Positions 45,879 to 55,415 are shown, numbered from the stretch's first letter. The stretch: DNA of 64,000 nt from Sulfitobacter faviae (GCF_029870955.1 NZ_PGFQ01000001.1:1426001-1490000); one strand, 5' to 3'. Numbers and translations: made by a program. Notes: generated by a model not told the origin, from the letters alone.

Positions 45879-46577
45879 TCAAGGCAAGGTGGTGCAGCGG
45901 AAAAGTTTTTCAACGGCCTCTGCCATGGCTTCGCCGGTGGGTTCTGCGGCGACATCATGCGCATAGAGCGGCAGAGCTTCAAGCGCCTGAGCGGCGGCGC
46001 GGCTGATCGACAGGGCCATGACCCGTTCCGTCGAGCTTGCCTCCCGGGCGAAATGCTGTGCGCTGCGCGGGGAAAACAGCGGCACGATGACAGGGTTAGG
46101 GCCCTTTAGAAGGGTCTGCGCGGCGGTGGAGAGCGGCAGAAGGGTCTGATCATAGACCGTGGCGGTTTCCACTTTCAGACCTGCGGCGCCTAAAATTCCG
46201 GCAATATCTGCCCGCCGGTGCCGCCCGGCAAGGTGCAAGAGCGGGCCGGTCTGGGCGCGCTTCGACAGGGTCGCGATCAGCGCCTCGGCATCCAGCCCGA
46301 CCATCTGCGCCTGCCAGCCCGCTTTGCCCGCTGTCGCCGTGGTCTGCGGGCCGACGCAATAGGCAGGCCGCCCCTCCCCCAGAGGCGCATGGGCCACGGC
46401 ATTGGCCGAGGTAAAGATCACCCCGGCATAGGGCGAAAGATCGACAGGGTCATCCGTCGCGGTAATCTCGATCAGCGGAGAGATCACGGCCCCGTCGCGC
46501 AGCGCAGGCGAAAGCCGATCCAGAAACTGCGCGGCACCGGGCTGGGGACGTGTCAGAAGCAATCTTGGCTGCGGCAT
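45879..46577 (-). CDS. hemD: Uroporphyrinogen-III synthase
   Basis: A 232-residue two-lobed enzyme closing hydroxymethylbilane to uroporphyrinogen [20 protein letters not shown] starts the first lobe; [12 protein letters not shown] and [11 protein letters not shown] are family-typical, as is [17 protein letters not shown] in the second lobe. The ATG at 46577 has GGAG upstream; the open frame continues further only as antisense to tsaD. First gene of hemD-mic60-hemY, divergent from tsaD. Confidence 0.9.
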   Translation of the reverse strand: MPQPRLLLTRPQPGAAQFLDRLSPALRDGAVISPLIEITATDDPVDLSPYAGVIFTSANAVAHAPLGEGRPAYCVGPQTTATAGKAGWQAQMVGLDAEALIATLSKRAQTGPLLHLAGRHRRADIAGILGAAGLKVETATVYDQTLLPLSTAAQTLLKGPNPVIVPLFSPRSAQHFAREASSTERVMALSISRAAAQALEALPLYAHDVAAEPTGEAMAEAVEKLFRCTTLP

Positions 46578-46652
46578 CGCAAGGCTCCGGCATTGTTTGC
46601 GCGTGAGAGCGGTGTTACCTGCGGTACAGGTGCCTTGCAACGGAAAGCCCCC

Positions 46653-47756
46653 ATGCCCTCTACCCAGTCTCAGACCCGCTTGATCCTTGGTTTGGAAAGC
46701 AGTTGCGACGATACCGCCGCCGCCGTGGTGCGCATGGAGGAGGACGGGCGCGGCAGGGTGCTGGCCTCGGTCGTGGCGGGCCAGACCGAGTTGCACGCCG
46801 ACTTTGGCGGCGTCGTCCCCGAAATCGCCGCCCGCGCCCATGCCGAGAAATTGGACCACTGTGTCGAGGATGCCTTGGCCGAAGCCGGGATCGGCCTGCC
46901 GCAGATTGACGCCATCGCGGTGACCGCCGGGCCGGGGCTGATCGGCGGCGTGGTGTCGGGCGTGATGTGCGCCAAGGGGCTCTCGGCGGCGACGGGCAAA
47001 CCGCTTTACGGGGTGAACCACCTCGCGGGTCACGCGCTGACCCCGCGGCTGACCGATGATGTGCCCTATCCCTATCTGATGTTGCTGGTCTCGGGCGGAC
47101 ATTGTCAGTTTCTACTGGTGCGCGGGCCGGAAAGTTTCGACCGTCTCGGCGGTACGATCGACGATGCCCCGGGCGAGGCGTTCGACAAGGTCGCGCGGCT
47201 GTTGGGCCTGCCCCAGCCGGGCGGGCCGTCGATCGAAAAATGCGCCCAAGAGGGCGATGCGAAACGCTTTGCCCTGCCGCGCCCTCTGCTGGATCGCGAG
47301 GGCTGCGACATGTCCTTCTCGGGTTTGAAAACCGCTGTGCTGCGCGCGCGCGACAAATGCGTGGCAGAGCGTGGCGGGCTGACGCGACAGGATCAGGCGG
47401 ACCTCGCCGCAGGGTTCCAAGCCGCCGTCGTCGATGTGCTGGCCCATAAAACGCGCCGCGCCTTTGCAGAGTACCCCGCGCAAGGCGCGCGGAGCCTGTG
47501 CGTGGCGGGGGGCGTGGCGGCAAACAAGTCCATCCGCGCCGCGTTAGAGACTGTTGCGGCAGCGCAAGAGGCCACCTTTGTGGCGCCACCCTTGGCGCTT
47601 TGCACTGACAACGCCGCGATGATCGCCTTCGCGGCGGGAGAGCAAGCCACCCTGCGGGATGCCGATGACCTGACCCTTGCCGCGCGGCCCCGCTGGCCGC
47701 TGGACACCGCGCGCCCGTCGATGCTGGGCAGCGGCAAGAAGGGGGCCAAGGCATGA
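46653..47756 (+). CDS. tsaD: tRNA threonylcarbamoyladenosine transferase TsaD
   Basis: A 367-residue enzyme of t6A37 tRNA modification. [15 protein letters not shown] is the N-terminal signature, [12 protein letters not shown] and [12 protein letters not shown] carry the metal-binding His residues, and [10 protein letters not shown] and [10 protein letters not shown] are conserved. Its partner TsaE is encoded at 58575. The stop overlaps gpsA (ATGA at 47753-47756). Confidence 0.97.
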   Translation: MPSTQSQTRLILGLESSCDDTAAAVVRMEEDGRGRVLASVVAGQTELHADFGGVVPEIAARAHAEKLDHCVEDALAEAGIGLPQIDAIAVTAGPGLIGGVVSGVMCAKGLSAATGKPLYGVNHLAGHALTPRLTDDVPYPYLMLLVSGGHCQFLLVRGPESFDRLGGTIDDAPGEAFDKVARLLGLPQPGGPSIEKCAQEGDAKRFALPRPLLDREGCDMSFSGLKTAVLRARDKCVAERGGLTRQDQADLAAGFQAAVVDVLAHKTRRAFAEYPAQGARSLCVAGGVAANKSIRAALETVAAAQEATFVAPPLALCTDNAAMIAFAAGEQATLRDADDLTLAARPRWPLDTARPSMLGSGKKGAKA

Positions 47757-48704
47757 GCGTTTCCGTTCTCGGCGCAGGGGCATTCGGCACGGCGCTGGCC
47801 ATTTCGCTTGCGGGCAAAGGGCCGGTAACACTCTGGGCGCGTGACGCGGGGGATATGGCCGCGCGGCGCGAGAACGCCAAACGCCTGCCCGGCCGCCCTT
47901 TCCCCGAGACGCTCAGCGTGACCGAAAGCCTTGCCCAAGCGGCTGAGGCCGAGACCCTTTTGCTGGCCGTGCCGATGCAAAAGCTGCGCAGCGTGTTGGA
48001 GGAACATCGCGCAGCGCTTCACGGGAAACATTTGGTCGCCTGCTGCAAAGGGATCGAACTCAGCAGCGGCGTGGGGCCGGTCAGGGTGATCGAAGAGACC
48101 ATTCCCGAAGCGACCGCCGCGATCCTGACGGGGCCCAGCTTTGCCGCCGATATCGCACGGGGCCTGCCCACCGCGCTGACCTTGGCCTGTGCAGACCCTG
48201 CGGCGGGCGAACAGCTGCAAGCGGAACTCACCACGACGAACCTGCGGCTTTACCGCACCACGGATACCACCGGCGCGGAATTGGGCGGGGCGCTGAAAAA
48301 TGTCGTCGCCATCGCCAGCGGGCCGCGATAGGGGCCGGATTGGGCGAAAGCGCCCGCGCCGCGCTGATGACCCGCGGCTATGCCGAAATGCAGCGCCTCG
48401 CCGCCCATCTGAAGGCCGAGCCGACAACGCTGGCCGGGCTTTCGGGCTTTGGTGATCTCACGCTGACCTGCACCTCCGAGCAATCGCGCAACTACCGTTT
48501 GGGGCAATCGCTGGGCCAAGGCACCCCTTTGACCCATCGACCACGGTCGAAGGGGCCGCGACCGCCCGCGCCGTCGATGCGCTGGCCCGCGAAGCGGCGC
48601 TTGATATGCCGATCACCCGCGCGGTTGCCGGATTGCTCGACAACCAGTTAGATGTGGCTGGTGCCATGAAATCTTTGCTGACACGCCCCCTAAAGGAAGA
48701 ATGA
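47753..48704 (+). CDS. gpsA: Glycerol-3-phosphate dehydrogenase (NAD(P)+), frameshifted
   Basis: Phospholipid-precursor enzyme, about 317 residues when repaired. [19 protein letters not shown] is the NAD site, [28 protein letters not shown] and [20 protein letters not shown] are typical, and the catalytic Lys is in [13 protein letters not shown]. One G is missing at 48320-48322 (giving [13 protein letters not shown]) and one T at 48528-48530 (giving [16 protein letters not shown]). The repaired stop is at 48702-48704. Confidence 0.93.
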
Positions 48705-48705
48705 T

Positions 48706-48978
48706 ATGTTTGTTGCCCTGATCGCCCATGACAAAGCCGATGGCCTGCCGATCCGTCAGGAAAACCGGCCCGACCATCTGGCCTATCTGAAATCCAGCGA
48801 TGCCGTGGCACAGGCTGGCCCGCTTTTGGATGCAGAAGGCGGCATGATCGGTTCGCTCATCATTCTGGACGTGCCCGATATGGCCGCGGCCGAGGATTGG
48901 GCCGCGAATGACCCCTATGCCAAGGCCGGCTTGTTCCAAAGCGTTACCCTGACCCATTGGAACCGGGTGATCGGCTGA
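48706..48978 (+). CDS. YciI-like protein
   Basis: A 90-residue protein of the YCII fold. LIAHDKADGLPIRQENRPDHLAYL contains the conserved His-Asp pair, and DWAANDPYAKAGLFQSVTLTHWN is the C-terminal hallmark. It begins one base after the gpsA stop, and its own stop overlaps the next ATG, so gpsA, this gene and the EVE gene are one unit. Biochemical role is unknown. Confidence 0.9.
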   Translation: MFVALIAHDKADGLPIRQENRPDHLAYLKSSDAVAQAGPLLDAEGGMIGSLIILDVPDMAAAEDWAANDPYAKAGLFQSVTLTHWNRVIG

Positions 48979-49397
48979 TGGCCTATTGGTTGTTCAAATC
49001 CGAACCCGCAACTTGGAGCTGGGCCGACCAAAAGGCCAAGGGCGACGCGGGTGAGGAATGGGACGGCGTGCGCAACTATCAGGCGCGCAATTTCATGCGT
49101 GAGATGAAGGTCGGCGACCTCGGGTTCTTTTACCATTCGCAAAAGAACCGTGAGATCGTCGGCATCGTAGAAGTCTGCGCCGAGGCTCACCCCGACAGCA
49201 GCACCGATGACCCGCGTTGGGAATGTGTGGACATCAAAGCGGTGCGGTCGTTCAACCAGCCGGTCAATTTGGATACGATCAAAGCGGACCCAAGGCTGGA
49301 GGACATGGTTCTGGTGAAGAATTCGCGCCTATCCGTGCAGCCCGTGACCGATGCGGAATGGCAGCTTATCTGCGCCTTGGGCAAGACCGCGCCCTAA
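48978..49397 (+). CDS. EVE domain protein (PUA-like)
   Basis: A 139-residue single-domain protein. YWLFKSEPATWSWADQ at the N-terminus, WDGVRNYQARNFMREMKVGDLGFFYHS and SRLSVQPVTDAEW at the C-terminus are characteristic of EVE/thymocyte-nuclear-protein-1 family members, which bind modified bases in DNA or RNA. The ATG overlaps the previous stop (TGATG). A role in modified-nucleic-acid recognition is family inference. Confidence 0.9.
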   Translation: MAYWLFKSEPATWSWADQKAKGDAGEEWDGVRNYQARNFMREMKVGDLGFFYHSQKNREIVGIVEVCAEAHPDSSTDDPRWECVDIKAVRSFNQPVNLDTIKADPRLEDMVLVKNSRLSVQPVTDAEWQLICALGKTAP

Positions 49398-49422
49398 TAC
49401 CGGCGCGGCCATCGGAAAAACG

Positions 49423-49454
49423 AAAAAGGGTTCCGGCACCCCGCCAGAACCCTT
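49423..49454 (-). terminator. Terminator-like hairpin in the 49398-49648 gap
   Basis: AAGGGTTC (49426-49433) pairs with GAACCCTT (49447-49454); on the minus strand it is followed by a T-run. It would stop transcripts from the DUF2853 gene. The rest of this 251-base gap shows no gene or other clear signal. Confidence 0.55.
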
Positions 49455-49648
49455 CTCACCCCATGTGCTCCCATAACCACCACACATGTTCGTAACTCTT
49501 ACCAGCCGCTCTGGCCGATATAAGAGAGATAGCAGAAACCGGTGATTTACTCAACTTTCGACTGTGTCAAAGCCCGCGCAAAAACGAAACGCGCGCTTAA
49601 CCAAGCGCGCGTCTGAGGTAAGGTTTTAGTAGGGTTTCCCACCGCCCT

Positions 49649-49990
49649 TCAGGCGTAGACGGCCTCTTTGCCGAAGTGTTTGACCAGCATGTAATAGACC
49701 ACCGCGCGGTATTTGTTCCGCTCGGACCGGCCATAGGTCTCGATCACTTTTTGAATGCCGCCCATAAGATGCTCATCATCCGGCAGACCGAGTTTCTTGA
49801 TCAGGAAGTTGTCCTTCACGGTGTTCAACTCAGCCGTATCGCTGGAAGACACCGTCTGCGCGTCGGCGTTATAGATCGACGGACCGCAGCCGATGGTCAC
49901 CTTGGTCAAAAGGTCCATATCCGGCTCCATGCCGCATTTGTTCTTCAGGTCTTCGGCGTATTTGGCGATCCATTCGTCACGCTTGCCCAT
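49649..49990 (-). CDS. DUF2853 family protein
   Basis: A 113-residue soluble protein starting MGKRDEWIAKYAEDLKNKCG. Its helical pattern and ending YYMLVKHFGKEAVYA match DUF2853, a small helical family common in Rhodobacteraceae. Two cysteines are present (KCG, GCG). GGGAGAG precedes the ATG. Monocistronic. No function is known. Confidence 0.8.
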   Translation of the reverse strand: MGKRDEWIAKYAEDLKNKCGMEPDMDLLTKVTIGCGPSIYNADAQTVSSSDTAELNTVKDNFLIKKLGLPDDEHLMGGIQKVIETYGRSERNKYRAVVYYMLVKHFGKEAVYA

Positions 49991-50111
49991 AAAATCTCTC
50001 CCAATAGTGTCTTCGGCCCGTCAGGGGTTCCTGAGACCGGAGCCTAAGGCCATATCCCTGTATTGCAAAAGATTTATTTCGGGCGCGGCGGGCTGACCCC
50101 GGAGCCGCCAG

Positions 50112-50140
50112 AAAAAGAGGCGCCCGAATTGGGCGCCTCT
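50112..50140 (-). terminator. Terminator of the PRC-barrel gene
   Basis: A perfect 10-bp stem (50116-50125 with 50131-50140) closes loop GAATT and is followed on the minus strand by TTTTT. It lies 22 bases after the stop at 50163. Confidence 0.9.
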
Positions 50141-50162
50141 CAGTCAGGATATCGGCTGTCGC

Positions 50163-51074
50163 TTAGGAAGCGTCGTCAAGGCGGACGTCGTCTTCGAGCC
50201 CTTCGATGTTGCCTTCATCGACCTCCGGCTGGGCTTCCAGCTCGGCTTTGGTCCAGGAGCTCAGCTTCAGGTCGTTCTCGGCTGCCATGGAAATTTCCTC
50301 AAGCGGTACGGCGACGGTGTGTTCGCCAAGGCCAAGGAAGCCGCCCACGCCAACAACGGCGGCATAGCCATCGTCGGTCTTGATGACATAGTCGACGTCA
50401 CCAATGCTGTCGCCATCGGCTTCGACCACGGTCAGGCCGACCAAATCACCTACGACCATGCCGGAGAATGCGTTGCTCATGCCGGTGTCGGTGCGTGTCA
50501 CATCTGTTTCCATGTCCGCTTCGGTGTTGGAAGCGACATTCTCATCCAGATCGGTCTCGGCTTCGCCTTCGATCTCGGCAGTGGTTTCATTGTCGAAATC
50601 GGCATCTTCATCGGCTGCGAGATCGGTGTCAGTCTCGGTGGTGACGGTGCCGCTGGTGTCGGTGCTGAGGGTCGAATTCGACTCTGAATCGGCGTTCCCG
50701 GCCAGATCCGCTTCGGCATCGGTTGTCGGCGTCACGCCATCGGTCTCGGCGGTCAGTTCCGCTTCGTTGTCGACTTCGGTATCACCTTCAAATTCTGCGC
50801 CCTGTGTCGGTGCGGTCAGGATTTCGTCGGTGGTGTTGGGGTCGTTGGTCCCCTCGTAGTCGTCGGAATTTTCGCGCGACATCTCAGCGGTGCGCTCGGC
50901 CTGCTGCTCAACAGTGGCGGTCAGATCGTTGGCCGTGTTGGTGACGCTCTCGCCCGAGATGGTGGCCTCGGCTTCCGCGGCGGCACCGGCTTCGGTGTCG
51001 GCGGTCTGAGCGAATGCGGTACCCGCAGTCAGAGCGAGGGCGGCGACGGTGGACTTCAGGAATGTACGTTTCAT
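50163..51074 (-). CDS. Exported acidic PRC-barrel domain protein
   Basis: A 303-residue protein. Signal peptide at residues 1-22 (KRTFLKSTVAALALTAGTAFA). Residues 23-200 are extraordinarily acidic and Thr/Ser-rich low-complexity sequence dominated by Asp, Glu, Thr and Ala. Residues 205-275 form a PRC-barrel (VGDLVGLTVVEADGDSIGDVDYVI; AAVVGVGGFLGLGEHTVAVPLEEI), and a short acidic tail follows. A candidate EcfG promoter lies 34 bases before the start. PRC-barrel proteins are frequent stress-regulon members; the acidic linker may span the periplasm, but that is inference. Confidence 0.85.
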   Translation of the reverse strand: MKRTFLKSTVAALALTAGTAFAQTADTEAGAAAEAEATISGESVTNTANDLTATVEQQAERTAEMSRENSDDYEGTNDPNTTDEILTAPTQGAEFEGDTEVDNEAELTAETDGVTPTTDAEADLAGNADSESNSTLSTDTSGTVTTETDTDLAADEDADFDNETTAEIEGEAETDLDENVASNTEADMETDVTRTDTGMSNAFSGMVVGDLVGLTVVEADGDSIGDVDYVIKTDDGYAAVVGVGGFLGLGEHTVAVPLEEISMAAENDLKLSSWTKAELEAQPEVDEGNIEGLEDDVRLDDAS

Positions 51075-51107
51075 CTTCGATACTCCTTTTGAATGGTCTG
51101 GGGATGA

Positions 51108-51132
51108 AACACCGCCCGATTGACTATGTTCC
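51108..51132 (-). promoter_or_regulatory. Candidate EcfG promoter of the PRC-barrel gene
   Basis: On the minus strand GGAAC (51132-51128), a 16-base spacer, then TGTT (51111-51108), 34 bases before the ATG at 51074. Confidence 0.5.
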
Positions 51133-51212
51133 GCCCGCCCTCCGCCGCTGGTGGATATGTGCTTGAATCCGCCGATTGAGCTGATTTTCCTATATATCGC
51201 AGTCTCTTGATA

Positions 51213-51248
51213 GAGAAACGCCGCCCCGGTGATCTTCGGGGCGGCGTT
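51213..51248 (-). terminator. Terminator of ahcY
   Basis: AACGCCGCCCC, a 10-base loop and GGGGCGGCGTT form an 11-bp stem (51217-51227 with 51238-51248), followed on the minus strand by TCTC after a short T-run at the stem base. It is 33 bases past the ahcY stop. Confidence 0.8.
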
Positions 51249-51280
51249 GAAAATTGCTGAAAGAGGGAACTCTTCGCGGC

Positions 51281-52672
51281 TTAGTAGCGGTAATGCTCGG
51301 GCTTGAACGGCCCCTCGGGCGTCACGCCGATATAGGCCGCTTGCTCCGGGTTCAGCTTGGACAGTTTCACGCCGATCCGGTCGAGGTGCAGACGGGCGAC
51401 TTTCTCATCCAGATGCTTGGGCAGGATGTAGACATCGTTCTCGTATTTGTCGGTGTTTTCCCACAGTTCGATCTGCGCCAGCACTTGGTTGGTGAAGGAC
51501 GCGGACATGACGAAGGATGGGTGCCCGGTGGCATTGCCGAGGTTCAGCAGACGGCCTTCGGAAAGCAGGATCAGACGATTGCCATTCGGCATCTCGATCA
51601 TGTCCACCTGCTCTTTGATGTTGGTCCACTTGTGGTTTTTCAACGCGGCGACTTGGATTTCATTGTCGAAGTGGCCGATGTTGCCGACGATGGCCATGTC
51701 CTTCATCTCGCGCATATGCTCGATGCGGATCACGTCCTTGTTGCCGGTGGTGGTGATAAAGATATCTGCGGTGCCGACCACGTCTTCCAGCAGCACGACC
51801 TCGAAACCGTCCATCGCGGCTTGCAGCGCGCAGATCGGGTCGACTTCGGTGACCTTCACGCGGGCACCCGCACCGCGCAGAGACGCGGCGGAGCCTTTGC
51901 CCACGTCGCCATAGCCCATGACAACGGCGACCTTGCCCGCCATCATCGTGTCGGTGGCGCGGCGGATACCGTCGACGAGGCTCTCTTTACAGCCGTATTT
52001 GTTGTCGAACTTCGACTTGGTGACAGAGTCGTTCACATTGATCGCGGGGAAGGGCAACTGGCCCTGTTTCACGAGGTCATAAAGACGATGCACGCCGGTC
52101 GTGGTCTCCTCAGACACGCCCTTGATCTGGTCGCGCATCTTGGTGAACCAACCGGGGCTTTCGGCCATACGCTTTTTGATCTGCGCGAAAATTGCCTCTT
52201 CCTCTTCGGACTTCGGCACGGCGGTCAGCTCGTCTTCGCCATTTTCCACGCGCGCGCCAAGAAGGATGTAGAGCGTCGCATCGCCGCCATCGTCGAGGAT
52301 CAGGTTCGGCCCTTCGGGGAACATGAAGGATTTATCGAGGTAATCCCAATGCTCAACCAACGACTGGCCTTTGATGGCGAAGACCGGCACGCCCGCTTCG
52401 GCGATGGCCGCGGCCGCGTGGTCTTGGGTCGAGAAGATGTTGCAAGATGCCCAACGCACATCTGCGCCAAGAGCGACCAGCGTTTCGATCAGAACGGCGG
52501 TCTGGATGGTCATGTGCAAAGAGCCGACGATCCGTGCGCCTTTCAGCGGCTTGCTGTCACCGTATTCATCGCGCAGCGCCATCAGGCCCGGCATTTCGGT
52601 CTCGGCGATGTCCAGCTCTTTCCGCCCGTAGGCCGCCAGATTGATATCCTTAACAATATAGTCGTGGGCCAT
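51281..52672 (-). CDS. ahcY: S-adenosylhomocysteine hydrolase
   Basis: A 463-residue NAD-dependent enzyme splitting S-adenosylhomocysteine. [69 protein letters not shown] and [18 protein letters not shown] (NAD site) are diagnostic; it ends KPEHYRY with the C-terminal Lys-x-x-x-Tyr seen in the family. The internal insert of about 40 residues ([17 protein letters not shown] region) is typical of the long bacterial/plant type. AGGAG precedes the ATG at 52672. The 84-base upstream gap shows no convincing riboswitch. Confidence 0.97.
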   Translation of the reverse strand: MAHDYIVKDINLAAYGRKELDIAETEMPGLMALRDEYGDSKPLKGARIVGSLHMTIQTAVLIETLVALGADVRWASCNIFSTQDHAAAAIAEAGVPVFAIKGQSLVEHWDYLDKSFMFPEGPNLILDDGGDATLYILLGARVENGEDELTAVPKSEEEEAIFAQIKKRMAESPGWFTKMRDQIKGVSEETTTGVHRLYDLVKQGQLPFPAINVNDSVTKSKFDNKYGCKESLVDGIRRATDTMMAGKVAVVMGYGDVGKGSAASLRGAGARVKVTEVDPICALQAAMDGFEVVLLEDVVGTADIFITTTGNKDVIRIEHMREMKDMAIVGNIGHFDNEIQVAALKNHKWTNIKEQVDMIEMPNGNRLILLSEGRLLNLGNATGHPSFVMSASFTNQVLAQIELWENTDKYENDVYILPKHLDEKVARLHLDRIGVKLSKLNPEQAAYIGVTPEGPFKPEHYRY

Positions 52673-52756
52673 GCGGCGCTCCTGTTTAAAGTGTTGCAGG
52701 GCGGTTAGCACCTTCGCCGCGAATTCTCAACGTGAATGGGGAAAGGCCGCGCCGGA

Positions 52757-53059
52757 TCAGTCCAGAAGAGCGGCCAGTTGCTTATCGCCCGAAAGACCCG
52801 CCATCCAATCGTCGCCCTGGGCCAGCACGCAGGCATTGCCATCGGCCAAAGTCTTGACCAAGGTCCATGTCCCCGACTGATCCGATGCCCAAAGCTGGCT
52901 GTTGTCCTCACGCTGACCCGGCACCGGCTCTTCACCGTACCAATCGATCAGGGCAGACTTCATTTCCTTGGCGGGCATGCAGACTTCTTCTGCCTGTGCA
53001 GCACCGGCGAGGGTGGCCAAGGTAACTGCAACTATCGTACCGGAAAAAACGGGTTTCAT
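52757..53059 (-). CDS. Small exported protein of unknown function
   Basis: A 100-residue protein. Residues 1-23 form a signal peptide ending GAAQAEE. The mature part is about 77 residues with two cysteines (EEVCMP and NACVLAQ) that could form a disulfide, plus several tryptophans. AAGGAG is well spaced before the ATG at 53059. A candidate EcfG promoter lies upstream. I recognise no family. Confidence 0.7.
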   Translation of the reverse strand: MKPVFSGTIVAVTLATLAGAAQAEEVCMPAKEMKSALIDWYGEEPVPGQREDNSQLWASDQSGTWTLVKTLADGNACVLAQGDDWMAGLSGDKQLAALLD

Positions 53060-53080
53060 GATCATCTCCTTCGTGGGATG

Positions 53081-53105
53081 AACAGGTTTGACAGGGATTT
53101 GTTCC
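53081..53105 (-). promoter_or_regulatory. Candidate EcfG promoter of the small exported protein gene
   Basis: On the minus strand GGAAC (53105-53101), a 16-base spacer, then TGTT (53084-53081), 22 bases before the ATG at 53059. Element sequences and spacing match the site at 51108-51132. Confidence 0.5.
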
Positions 53106-53133
53106 CAAGGCTCACGAGGTAAGGACCCCGCGA

Positions 53134-53729
53134 ATGGCGCAGAAACCACGCGCATGGCAAAGGATGCTGTCAGGTCGGCGGCTTGACCTGCTCGACCCCA
53201 CGCCGGTCGATGTCGAGATCGAAGACATCGCCCATGGTCTGGCCTTTGTCGCGCGCTGGAACGGGCAGACACGGGGCGACTATGCCTATTCGGTGGCCGA
53301 ACATTCGCTATTGGTGGAAACGATTTTCGCCCGCATCGCCCCCGCGCGCCTGCGAAATGGCGCCTCGCCGCGTTGCTGCATGATGCGCCGGAATATGTGA
53401 TCGGTGACATGATCTCACCCGTGAAGGCCGCCGTAGGGCCGGATTATCGCGCTTTGGATGAGCGGTTGACCACTGCCGTGCATGTCCGCTTTGGCCTTCC
53501 CGCCAGCTTGCCCGTGCGGGTCAAGCAGCAGATCAAGAAAGCCGACCGCGTTAGCGCTTGGATGGAGGCCAGCCAGATCGCAGGCTTTTCCGAGGCCGAG
53601 GCGACCCGTTTCTTTGGCCGCCCCGATGCGGCGCTGATGGAGGGGCTGAGCATCCTGCTGCGCCCGCCGGTTGAGGTACGGGCCGAGTTCACCGAACGCC
53701 ACGCGGCGCTGCTGCGCGAAATGGCGTGA
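53134..53729 (+). CDS. HD-domain phosphohydrolase (YfbR-like), frameshifted
   Basis: About 198 residues when repaired. VDVEIEDIAHGLAFVARWNGQT and YSVAEHSLLVETIF provide the first His, and AALLHDAPEYVIGDMISPVKAAVG the HD metal pair. One A is missing at 53355-53357; adding it gives RLRKWRLAALLHDAPEY. Relatives are nucleotidases or metal-dependent hydrolases. It overlaps the next gene (GTGA at 53726-53729). Confidence 0.83.
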
Positions 53730-54204
53730 TCCACATCCGCCGTGCCGGGGCGCTCGATACCCGCGCCTTGGCCGATTTGCTGAACGCCATTATCGCCAAG
53801 GGCGGGACCACCGCCATGGTCAGCCCCGTCACCCCGCACGAGTTGCAAGGTTGGATGGCCGCGCCCGACAGCGCGTGGCATCTGGCGGAGGACGAGCAGG
53901 GCGTGCTGGAAGGCTTTCAATACATCGAACCCCACCCCGACCTGCCCGAAGGCGGTGTGGATGTCGCGACTTTCGTGCGGTTGGGAGAGACGGGTTTGGC
54001 ATCGGCTCGGCCCTGTTCGAACAGACAAAGCGGGCCGCGCGTGACTTGGGCTATGCCCATATCCACGCCATCGTCCGCGCAGACAATCAGGGCGGGCTGG
54101 CCTATTATCAAAGCCGCGGCTTCGAGGATTTCAGACGGCTGCCAAACTGCACATTGGCCGATGGCACCCGCGTTGATAAAATCTGGAAACGGTTCGAGCT
54201 TTAG
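53726..54204 (+). CDS. GNAT family N-acetyltransferase, frameshifted
   Basis: About 159 residues when repaired, starting from GTG 53726 which overlaps the HD gene stop. HIRRAGALDTRALADLLNAIIAKGGTTA opens the protein, GETGLGIGSALFEQTKRAARDLGYAHIHAIVRADN holds the acetyl-CoA loop, and LAYYQSRGFEDF is motif B. One G is missing at 53998-53999. Its last four bases overlap the converging regA gene. The substrate is unknown. Confidence 0.82.
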
Positions 54205-54755
54205 CGCGGCGAGCGTTTGGCCAAGATGCGCTGCAAGGTCCGCCGGTGCATGTTCAGCCGCCGCGCAGTTTCCGAGACATTGCGGTCACAGAGTTCATAG
54301 ACCCGCTGGATATGCTCCCACCGCACGCGATCCGCGCTCATCGGGTTTTCCGGCGGTTCGGGCAGGTCCCCTCCGGTGGCCAAAAGCGCATTCACAATGT
54401 CATTGGCGTCAGCGGGTTTAGACAGGTAATCCGTCGCCCCGGATTTCACCGCCGCCACCGCCGTGGCAATCGCTCCATAGCCCGTCAGCACGACGACCCG
54501 CGCATCGGCGCGTTTGTCGCGCAGCACTTCGACCACGTCGAGCCCATTGCCATCCTGAAGCCGCAGATCGACCACGGCAAAGGCCGGGGGGCGCGCGGTG
54601 GCGATGGCTTTGCCCGCAGCGACAGAGCCTGCGGTTTCCACCTCAAAGCCGCGTTTCTCCATCGCCTTGGCCAAACGGCGCAGAAACGGCTCATCGTCAT
54701 CGACCAAAAGCAAGCTGCGGTCCGCGCCTAAGTCAGAAATATCCTGCATCAACAT
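54201..54755 (-). CDS. regA: RegA/ActR-type redox response regulator
   Basis: A 184-residue regulator. The receiver has acidic residues in LLLVDDDEPFLRRLAKAMEKRGFEVE, phosphoacceptor Asp63 in AVVDLRLQDGNGLDV, and LSKPADAND. A proline-rich linker leads to a Fis-type HTH at residues 150-184 (NVSETARRLNMHRRTLQRILAKRSPR), which is almost invariant in RegA/PrrA/ActR. It is the partner of the RegB kinase at 55515. The order regA-SCO1-regB with regB divergent is the classical Rhodobacter arrangement. Confidence 0.96.
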   Translation of the reverse strand: MLMQDISDLGADRSLLLVDDDEPFLRRLAKAMEKRGFEVETAGSVAAGKAIATARPPAFAVVDLRLQDGNGLDVVEVLRDKRADARVVVLTGYGAIATAVAAVKSGATDYLSKPADANDIVNALLATGGDLPEPPENPMSADRVRWEHIQRVYELCDRNVSETARRLNMHRRTLQRILAKRSPR

Positions 54756-54801
54756 CCCCTCTCAAAGGCTAATATGGGGCGGCCAAGGCGGCGGGTCAAT
54801 T

Positions 54802-55415
54802 TCAGCGTTGATCCAGAAAACAACCGATGCTGTCGGCCATCTCTTCGGGGCGTACTTCGCGGCGGAAAAAGTCGACAACGCCTTCTTCGGGCATGACCAG
54901 ATAGCTGAAGGTCGAGTGATCGACGAGGTATTCGCCATTCTCATCTTCGGGGTGCACCTTGTAATAGGTGCGATACGCTTGGCTGGCGGCTTTGACCTGC
55001 TCGGGCGAGCCGGTCAGCCCGACCATGCGCGGATGCATCACCTCGGCAAAATCACCGACCACTTCGGGCGTGTCGCGCGCAGGGTCAACGGTGATGAAGA
55101 CCGGCGTGATGCTCTGGCCGCGCTCATCCAGAATTTCGGTCGCCGCCGCGTTGCGGTCCACGTCCAGCGGGCAGACATCGGGGCAGGAGGTATAGCCGAA
55201 ATAGAGCAAGGCCGGCTCTTTGATGACATCGGCATCGGTCACGGTCTCGCCCGCGCTGTTGACCAGTTCGAACGGCCCGCCGATATCGCCGCCCGCCACT
55301 TGGCTCGACCGGCAAGAGGCATAGGGATCGTCCTCCCCCGCAGCACCATGAAAGCCGTCCCGGCCAAAAATACCGCCGCAACCCCAGCCGCGCCAAATGC
55401 AATCATTCGTTTCAT
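54802..55415 (-). CDS. senC: SCO1/SenC family copper chaperone, frameshifted
   Basis: About 204 residues when repaired. The start at 55415 has GGAGG upstream. An N-terminal anchor (residues 5-25, IAFGAAGVAAVFLAGTAF) precedes a periplasmic thioredoxin-fold domain with the copper site Cys-x3-Cys in YTSCPDVCPLDV and the His in VDHSTFSYLV. One G (coding strand) is missing in the run at 55335-55339; adding it gives LRGEDDPYASCRSSQ. Family members deliver copper to cytochrome oxidase. Located between regA and regB. Confidence 0.92.

Noticed and set aside
49649..50060. EcfG promoter before the DUF2853 gene
   Set aside because: GGAAC is present on the minus strand near 50030, but no CGTT-like element occurs 16-18 bases downstream.
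52673..52756. SAH or SAM/SAH riboswitch upstream of ahcY
   Set aside because: The 84-base leader has no convincing conserved core or pseudoknot pairing that I could recognise by eye; a covariance-model search would decide.
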